Source: Acheta domesticus (Eukaryota; Arthropoda; Insecta; Orthoptera; Gryllidae). From it: a stretch of DNA of 64,000 nucleotides. The stretch is taken from the NCBI GenBank assembly GCA_031308135.1, contig JAHLJT010009436.1:216395286-216459285 (forward strand). Reading direction: 5' to 3'. This document shows, one piece after another, positions 57,601 through 64,000 of the stretch (position 1 is the stretch's first letter; each line of letters opens with the position of its first letter). The notes under the pieces were generated by a model. It searched no databases and was not told the origin of the DNA. It saw only the letters and a list, made by a program, of their open reading frames with translations. The translations under genes were made by a program, and so were the position numbers.

Positions 57601-58070
57601 ACAACAATACAACACTCGCGCGCGCGCGTAGGCCCAGCGAGCGAATCACGCCTCCGCCCGGCAGCGGCCGCCTTCGTTTCTCCCGGAGAGCCCGAGGGAT
57701 ACTGAGGGAGCGGCTGTTGGTTCGATGGCAACGCGGCGGCGGCGGTGGCGGCGCGTCGGGATTGGCGCCCAACGACGCGACCGGGCGGCCGGGCGGCCGG
57801 GCGGCCGGCCGGCCGGGCGGCGTGGCGTGGCGCGGCGCGGCGTGGCGTGGCGTGGCGCACCTTGCACCGCGGTGGTCTCGGGTTAAGTACGCTGCCCGCA
57901 TCGGGCCGGTTTTCGAGATTCCTGCGGTTTCGCCAGACCGCTACCGAACGGAGGCAACGCGCGCGTCTGCGGAGCCCGCAGGCCGCTTTAAGCCGTCGCG
58001 TCGCGTCCACGCAAGAAGCTCTTGTTGCCAAGGTGGGAGGGGACCCCGATGAAAATCTCGGGATCGTCGA
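57601..58070. other. CpG island with CCGGGCGG and GGCGT tandem blocks
   Basis: (CG)n-like gcgcgcgcg near 57618, then about five tandem CCGGGCGG-type units at 57779-57822, followed by ggcgtggc repeats to 57860. Frames in this region are repeat translations. G-quadruplex and Z-DNA potential are both plausible. Confidence 0.75.
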
Positions 58071-59390
58071 GGAGAGACTGGTGACCTGCTTATTATGGTG
58101 ATGAGGCGATGGGATGATGACTCTGTTGACAGGACTGACAGTGTACCTCACGCACCGAGCGCTTTAATGGTCCCTGATTGTTTATTGGTTGAAACTGTCT
58201 AATAAAATACAAATAATTACAATGATTTACAATCAAAATCAAAATAATAATTCAAAATTCTCCTGAATTCCCCATATCTAATCTTTCATTAACCTTTAGT
58301 TGCTAACTAGCTAGCACGCCAGACTCTTCCATTCGTAATGTTTTTCCTTCCAAGTAAATCGATATAGATGGCCTCTTTCATCAATACTTTCTATTGAAAT
58401 AACAGGTGGGTCTCTTATTTCTTGTAATGAATTCTTGTCCAATAACCTTTTTGTCAATGTAAGTTTTAATGCATAAAACATTTATTAGACTGAATGAACA
58501 TCAGCTTTTAATATGACGATCTTTATATTTATATGAATCCAGAATTATAACATTTGCTCTAGGTAAGCTTCAACTATTTAAACAAATAACACCAAGTAAA
58601 TGTAATGTCTTATGTTCAACCTATTCTGATGTTTTTATAAACCATTTTCAATACTTGTAAAAGACGAAAAATATGTCTTCGAAACGTCGTACGTATTAGA
58701 ACAAGTGAAAATAATTGAAATTTAAAAAATAACTGTCTTTAAATCTAATGGGATCATTGTAATAATAAAAGAGATATTACACGGTTTCTCTTTCTTTTAT
58801 TTATTTATTTCTACCTTCTTATTTAAATGTGTATTCATTTATTTTTTTGTTCAGTTTCCTGATTGGCGTATCTGGCACACCTAGAAACATCACCAAACAC
58901 TTTTTTCATTGATGGATTTCTATTTAATTTATCCAGTTACCCAATTTTAGTCAACACCTCTGAATCATTAAAATATCAGTTTAAATGAAATTTTGAACCG
59001 GAGACATAAGCATTGAGCAACTAAGCGGCATTAACCGAGTTTTTAAATATATATTTTTTTAATATGAGGAATATCTGAAAATTACTCGTTAAAAGTCTGC
59101 ATTTGCGCAAACAAGTTCAAAAGAATTACTTACCATCATTTCTTTAAGATCATTATTGGATGTGCATTACAGAAAAGTGTAATTGAAACGTTCTAGCTGA
59201 TATAATTTCTCAAAATTAAAAACACAGCAAAGTTAGATTTTTCAAATCTATAAATGAATTCAAATAATAAAATTGATCAGTAGTTCTCATCCGTAAATAA
59301 TTATAAAATGATGTAGTATTGTGAGATTTAAGTTTATGCTTTTCATTTTACTCTAAACCTTCGGTAATATAAATAGATTGCACATCAACT
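58071..59390. other. AT-rich sequence, nothing recognised
   Basis: About 1.3 kb without arrays, long frames or inverted termini. Confidence 0.5.
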
Positions 59391-59690
59391 AACAAGGGAT
59401 TCCATGAGGAAGTTTATTCTCGAAAGAAAGTCGCACACTTTGCTCGTCGAACTTGAAGCATCCATCCGTGTCCAGGCTGTGGAACGCAGCCACACTCCCG
59501 TTCGGGCATCCACTACGTGTTGCAGATCCGATCACGGAATGCCAGTTTTTTCCCCTCCGCTCTGCAGCGCGCAGAAAATCGCGCGGACGACAAAGGCCGC
59601 CCCTGCACGCACGTTAAGTAGATTTACCACGCTAATTAAGAGCCAAACGAGGCTGCGTGTTTACACCAAGTGTGTGTGAGAGTTCTTGTC
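59391..59690. other. Weak CpG-rich patch
   Basis: A 91-codon plus frame (59404-59679) has no recognised domain. It includes cacgctaattaagagcc at 59627-59643, another homeodomain-type core in GC-rich context. Confidence 0.35.
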
Positions 59691-60415
59691 TTCCCTCGAG
59701 CTGAATTATAGCACCAGAATTTTTGGCAACGTTCGCGCTAGGAAAGTCTGTCCCGAGGTAAAGTAATTTACACCCTCGTTTGCGGAAATAATGGGAATTT
59801 CAGATTGCTAGTACATTTTAGTCTAACTAGAAGCGCGAGTTTCGAAACAACGAAACTATATACCTGACTATTGTTCCCACTCATTAATCCATTAGTAACT
59901 GAACTAATTTAATCGGGTGAAAAATGAAAGGTATATTAAGATTTTTTCACGCGTAATCATAACATTTGAAAGTCAAATAAAACAGTCATTAAAACTGGAT
60001 CATGTCACTAGCACATTAATACAAGGCTTTCTCTTTTTGCGGAAACATTGGAATTATACACTTTATTCGTGAATTAGTAAGAAGACAGACTATTACCATG
60101 GATCATAGTTGCCGCCACACAGCTTTCATATTAAACTTCCTTATTCACAGATATTACGCTATAAAATAAATTGCACAACCCCATATCACAATTTACGTTC
60201 ACAAAACTCACTCTTTTACCTCGTAGAACTGCAAAGCGCCGATTTCCACACCACCTTTTTTCCACCCATTACCCCTATCGTCCAGAAATCAACCTGCGGG
60301 CTCGATCTCGCAAACGACAAGGTGTAGCATACACCATCACGAAGGGGGGACTTGAAGGTTTGCTCTCACGCTTACTCATACCACCGGAAAACGAAACGAA
60401 ACAAAACAAAACAGA
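59691..60415. other. AT-rich sequence, nothing recognised
   Basis: No transposon ends, arrays or exons recognised. Confidence 0.45.
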
Positions 60416-60800
60416 ACACGGCAACACAGTAAATAAAGCAGTGGCTGCCGCAAACTTTACGAGTACAAGCGCGGCGACAACGTGGCGGAACGGACGAAGA
60501 CATCTGTACTTCGTTACGCGCGAAGGGACGCGAAGGAGAACCATGAGGTACACCGCTTCGTCCGCAAAGGCTCCGTCCTCGCCCCAACGGCTTCCGCCGC
60601 CTCCACCGCCGTCCCCGGTCGCCGTCCCAGACCAGCTGAGCCAGCCGTATCGTGAAGGATTAGCGTCGCGTGCGTGCCGGGTGTAACTCGCGGCGCCGCG
60701 ACAGCCTTACGAGCCGGCGCCGCCGCCGCCGGCCACCAGGCCGCCTTCCGCGCCCTCCGCAAGGAGCAGCGATCGACGGCACAGCGCTGGCGGCCGAGCA
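60416..60800. other. CpG island
   Basis: CpG-rich, especially 60580-60780 (gccgccgccgg words). Opposed low-complexity frames. Confidence 0.6.
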
Positions 60801-60952
60801 GATGGAAGAGAGCATTGAGGTAGTGAGGGCTATTTGCGTTGATGGATAGAAGACAGAGGTTGACAAGAGAGATGGAGAACCAAAAGCACACATGTAGAAT
60901 GAAATGGGCTAATCATATGAGTAAGAAAGAAGATAACATTACAATAGAAAAG

Positions 60953-60986
<34 letters not shown>

Positions 60987-60994
60987 TAATAATA
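60953..60994. repeat. (AAT)n microsatellite
   Basis: Near-perfect AAT repeat immediately upstream of a SINE, possibly the tail of an earlier copy. Confidence 0.9.
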
Positions 60995-60995
60995 A

Positions 60996-61165
60996 GCCGG
61001 CCCCGTGACGCAGACGGCTACGATAGCCGTCGTCTGCGCCGAGGTGACTGCATATTCGAGTCCTGCGTAGGCATGGTCGTATTTGTGATTGCCCTTTCAG
61101 CCCTCAACATCATCCTATCACCTCATAACACCTCACGACCACACTCCAAGGTGTAACAACCTTGT
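60996..61165 (+). mobile_element. tRNA-derived SINE
   Basis: Starts gccggccccgtgacgcagac. A good B box, attcgagtcctg, lies at 61053-61064. Inverted arms gcagacggct and agccgtcgtctgc replace the normal anticodon stem. The body continues through ccctttcagccctcaacatc. The family differs from the SINE at 47103. Target duplications were not resolved. Confidence 0.7.
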
Positions 61166-61214
61166 CGTACAAAGGAATACAGTTGAAAAGCTGATCCTAA
61201 AATCGCACACGTTA

Positions 61215-61261
61215 AGCGTGGTCAGAAATAGCCACATCGTGTAGCGTGGTCAGAAATAGCC
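61215..61261 (+). repeat. 28-bp period tandem duplication
   Basis: agcgtggtcagaaatagcc occurs identically at 61215-61233 and 61243-61261. Confidence 0.9.
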
Positions 61262-61269
61262 GATACGCC

Positions 61270-61273
61270 AATA

Positions 61274-61312
<39 letters not shown>

Positions 61313-61340
61313 TATTATTATTATTATTATTATTACTATT
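61270..61340. repeat. Palindromic (AAT)n-(ATT)n microsatellite
   Basis: An AAT run passes directly into an ATT run, forming a self-complementary array. Confidence 0.95.
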
Positions 61341-61980
61341 AGCAGCTCTAGTAGTAAAGTAAAATCACTGTCAGAGCAATTGAGTGAGAAATAAAATGTG
61401 CTTCGGGTTCGGTGAGAGGGAAACTCGTCAAAAAATAAATGACCTGACAAACATGGATAATTATCGAATATAATACATTACTATCTGATGTGCAGAAAAT
61501 ATGTTCATAGAGTCGAATAAAAGCAAAACAATTTTCACCGAACATTTTAAGAAGGAGATGAATTTAGTAGATTTATAAACAAGTCACGAAAAATGTCTGT
61601 GGAACGGAAACACGATAAGAACTGGTCAAGAAAAGATACAAATACATAAAGAAGTGGTGATTTTTTTAAAATGACGCATGTAGTAGTGATTTATCAATAT
61701 TCTGGATTATACACGATGGTATAGTTGATCATAGTAATGAGTACATTGTACAAACCCTGTAATTTTGGGGGTACCTGAGGATATATACCTGTCACAGGCG
61801 CTGACGGAAGTGGCGAAATGAAAAACACAATGACATGAAGGATGCTGGCGCTAGGCGAAATGTCAGACGGAGAAAAAGGGAGAATTGCAAGAAAACAAAC
61901 TTCGCATCGACCGCTCACGTTTCAAACGAGCAGTTTGAAGCGTGGAGGAAAAATAATATGTTGTTGCTACAGCGAACGGT
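61341..61980. other. AT-rich sequence, nothing recognised
   Basis: No structure seen. Confidence 0.45.
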
Positions 61981-62160
61981 CATTCACTGAAAAGCCGTCG
62001 GGAAAAACGCTATCTCGGGCGACGGCGGCACGTGCGCGGCTCTTTCACCGCACGTGCGCACGCCACAGCGCACGCGGCAAAGTACGCGGTGAATTATGGG
62101 AAACGCACAGGAATTTCGCGTGGCGCCCAGCGTGAGGTCTTGCTTCTGTGTGCCTCGGTA
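61981..62160. other. Short CpG-rich patch
   Basis: CpG-rich around 62015-62090 (cacgtgcgc words). No gene. Confidence 0.45.
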
Positions 62161-63100
62161 GACGCCTGATCCCAGCTGCTGATGCCTACATGGAAATGTT
62201 TATTAAACCAAATTTATTTCAGAGTGACTTCCCTCTTTGTAACTGCATGCGATCGCTTTTTGGTGCAAATTACTGATGGTGTGAGCAACCCAGATGTGAT
62301 TTTGAATACAAAACGCCTTTAATTTGCATTAAAAAGATAAAGCGGGAACAAAGCAACGCCTTTCCATAGGCAAAAAATTACTGCTCATTCATTCCGAACA
62401 TTCTTTTAGCTTTATTTTTTTCGCCATGAATTGACGCTCGACTTCTGTATGCTCAAGAGAACGTCCTAACGCCAAAGGTAATTTTATTTTCGAAACAGTA
62501 TTTCAAAGGATGAACTGCTCTGTCATTTCCTTTGCACGTCTCTGCCAATTGCCCCTCATTTCACTCCACTCCACGAATTATGAAATAACTCTCCTAAAAA
62601 GACATTTCCCGTCCCGTTCCAATTGAAAACGCATCCCATTCATGATTATGGAGTTTAATAAGTAACCATTTCAAAAGGAAGAAGCAAAACTGTGAAACCC
62701 TGCTAGTCTCAAATATGTAACGTTCTACATCCATTTGCGTAATTGAGTAGTTGCTTTTTTCAATTTCCTTTGTCTATTTCTACACAGATAACATACTCAA
62801 ATGCAGAATCTCAATTTGCAGGGTAAACGTCTTTTTCAGACAAATCGTTTGATAATTTACACAATATTAATTTTCAATTTTGTTTCACGTTTTGCAGAAA
62901 CGCCCAGCGACCGTTTGGAAACTGTCGTCCTTGGCATAACCATTCACTTGCAATGACTCATTTCATTTAATTTAATTTTTCCTTCTACACTGGGCGGTTG
63001 GAATGAAGATGTCGTTTGAAAGGAAACAATTTACATTCAGATAACTGTATTCACTCTGACAGAGTGAGAGATTAATTCCAGACGAGCCACTCGCACTTCC
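62161..63100. other. AT-rich sequence, nothing recognised
   Basis: No arrays, inverted termini or credible frames. Confidence 0.5.
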
Positions 63101-64000
63101 CAGCAGCGAGTAGACTTCTACATTCTGTGGAAAAGCAACCGCCCGCGGGCCGACCAGTTGTGTGCTGCTTAGCTGTGGATGTCCGAGGGCTTTCTGCAGC
63201 CGGTTGCCTCCGGTCGAGGGCTGACAACCGTTCCTGCGCGACAACCGTTCACGCTCGCTCCCTTCGCTGAGCGCGCATCCATCATCAACTTCCTTGCCTC
63301 GGACAACTTTTCCGAGACTGAAAGAAGACGTCTGAGGTTTATTCGACAAAATCATGCCAATCAAGAGAGTCGTGGTGAGCTTCTTGGCTGTGTTTATTAA
63401 ATAAAACGTACTGAAAATAAATCAGATTTTCCTCACTGTGAATTCCTACGAGTATCCTCCACTGAAAGCGTAGTGTTCCGCGACCGGAGTCAGTAACTAC
63501 TTGGCTGTCCGGGAGGACGCCGCGTCCTAGGCACATGCGTCAACGTTTCAGCCGTCATTCTACGACCTGTGGCATTTCGCCTTGAGGATGATTGCAGAAT
63601 GGCGGTCGAATTGTTGGCACCCGTGCCTAGGAAACGGCGCACAGTGTGTAATTTTGACCAACTAGCTGGAAAAAAATTCAATTTTCGACTGAATTGAAAT
63701 AGAAAAATTGTTATATTTCTGTGTAGTAGTATGTCTGAGCTATGTGGAAACGTTGTTAGTTTTCTCTTGAAGGTCACAAGGAACCCGTGGTGCATGTCCA
63801 AAGACGTCCATTGCCGCTCCGCCAGCGCTCAGCTCCGAATGGCCCTTTTCAGTCCATAAAGTTCCGTTGGTAGGAACACACTACTCGTCTCATTCTGTGA
63901 TTTGTGGGTTTACTATTAGTAATGTACATGCTTTTACGATTATTTTTATGTGGATAAAATTTAAGTATTTATTTTTGATGAGCCTAAAAATGTGAATGGA
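63101..64000. other. GC-moderate patch then AT-rich end of window
   Basis: 63130-63300 is moderately GC-rich. A start codon at 63354 followed by a possible donor (gtgagc, 63375) was noted but is weak. The rest shows nothing recognisable. Confidence 0.35.

Noticed and set aside
63354..63380. Possible first exon with start codon and gtgagc donor
   Set aside because: Only seven codons before the site, weak donor, no promoter or partner exon.
1..64000. CRISPR array, bacterial operons, prophage or integrated virus
   Set aside because: Tandem arrays have no spacer structure. No dense coding, ribosome binding sites or viral structural or replication genes are visible on either strand.
1..64000. 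Homeobox or other developmental coding exon suggested by the island-rich landscape
   Set aside because: No homeodomain helix 3 motif (WFQNRR type), zinc-finger, bHLH or other recognisable domain was found in any frame.

Overview
This window is animal nuclear DNA, most likely from an insect. It has no operons, ribosome binding sites or dense coding. A nuclear copy of the mitochondrial cox1 5' region reads like an insect-type COX1, and there are tRNA-derived SINEs, hAT, Kolobok and Helitron DNA transposons and a solo LTR. I could not assign order or genus from the sequence; a polyneopteran insect is a guess from the repeat mix. I found no complete host protein gene. Almost all open frames longer than 60 codons lie in GC-rich islands or degenerate minisatellites, where stop codons are rare by composition. 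The only frames I could tie to a protein family are transposon or mitochondrial relics.

Layout. About two dozen short CpG-rich islands sit in AT-rich, featureless DNA. The clearest are near 8.9-9.5, 12.0-12.3, 14.9-15.2, 16.8-17.05, 18.1-18.4, 19.5-19.9, 22.4-22.9, 25.7-26.0, 27.2-27.5, 34.1-34.4, 39.3-39.8, 44.2-44.5, 46.0-46.95, 48.0-49.1, 50.9-51.3, 51.9-52.3, 56.3-56.9, 57.6-58.1 and 60.4-60.8 kb. Several hold AT-rich homeodomain-type cores or CRE-like sites and a few hold TATA-like boxes. Strand-asymmetric, degenerating minisatellites (0.2-0.5, 4.75-6.3, 9.9-10.15, 11.4-13.0, 14.1-14.9, 17.1-17.7, 46.2-46.75 kb) fill many gaps between them. This pattern would suit a large intron or regulatory domain, but that is inference.

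The best-supported biology is mobile. At 28162-33523 a small hAT-type element, recognised by matching termini and a near-perfect 8-bp target duplication, has been inflated to about 5.4 kb by nested insertions. These are Helitron 3' fragments carrying the last codons of a Pif1-type helicase, a 495-bp solo LTR that splits one of those reading frames at a 4-bp duplication, a 228-bp TA-flanked MITE, a 284-bp near-perfect palindrome, and a 1430-bp Kolobok element with TTAA flanks and a decayed transposase. A simple 257-bp relative of the same hAT element lies at 23037-23293. Other elements are a 1.1-kb long-inverted-repeat element (35052-36175), a 141-bp hairpin MITE (38715-38855), three or four tRNA-headed SINE-like copies (about 1290, 39838-40325, 47103-47250, 60996-61165) and the cox1 NUMT (19255-19538).

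No previously undescribed enzymatic system is evident. The most unusual observations are the dated nest of transposons, the Helitron-end palindrome, a short TCF-like motif shared by two CpG islands 1.9 kb apart, and the density of ORF-less CpG islands.
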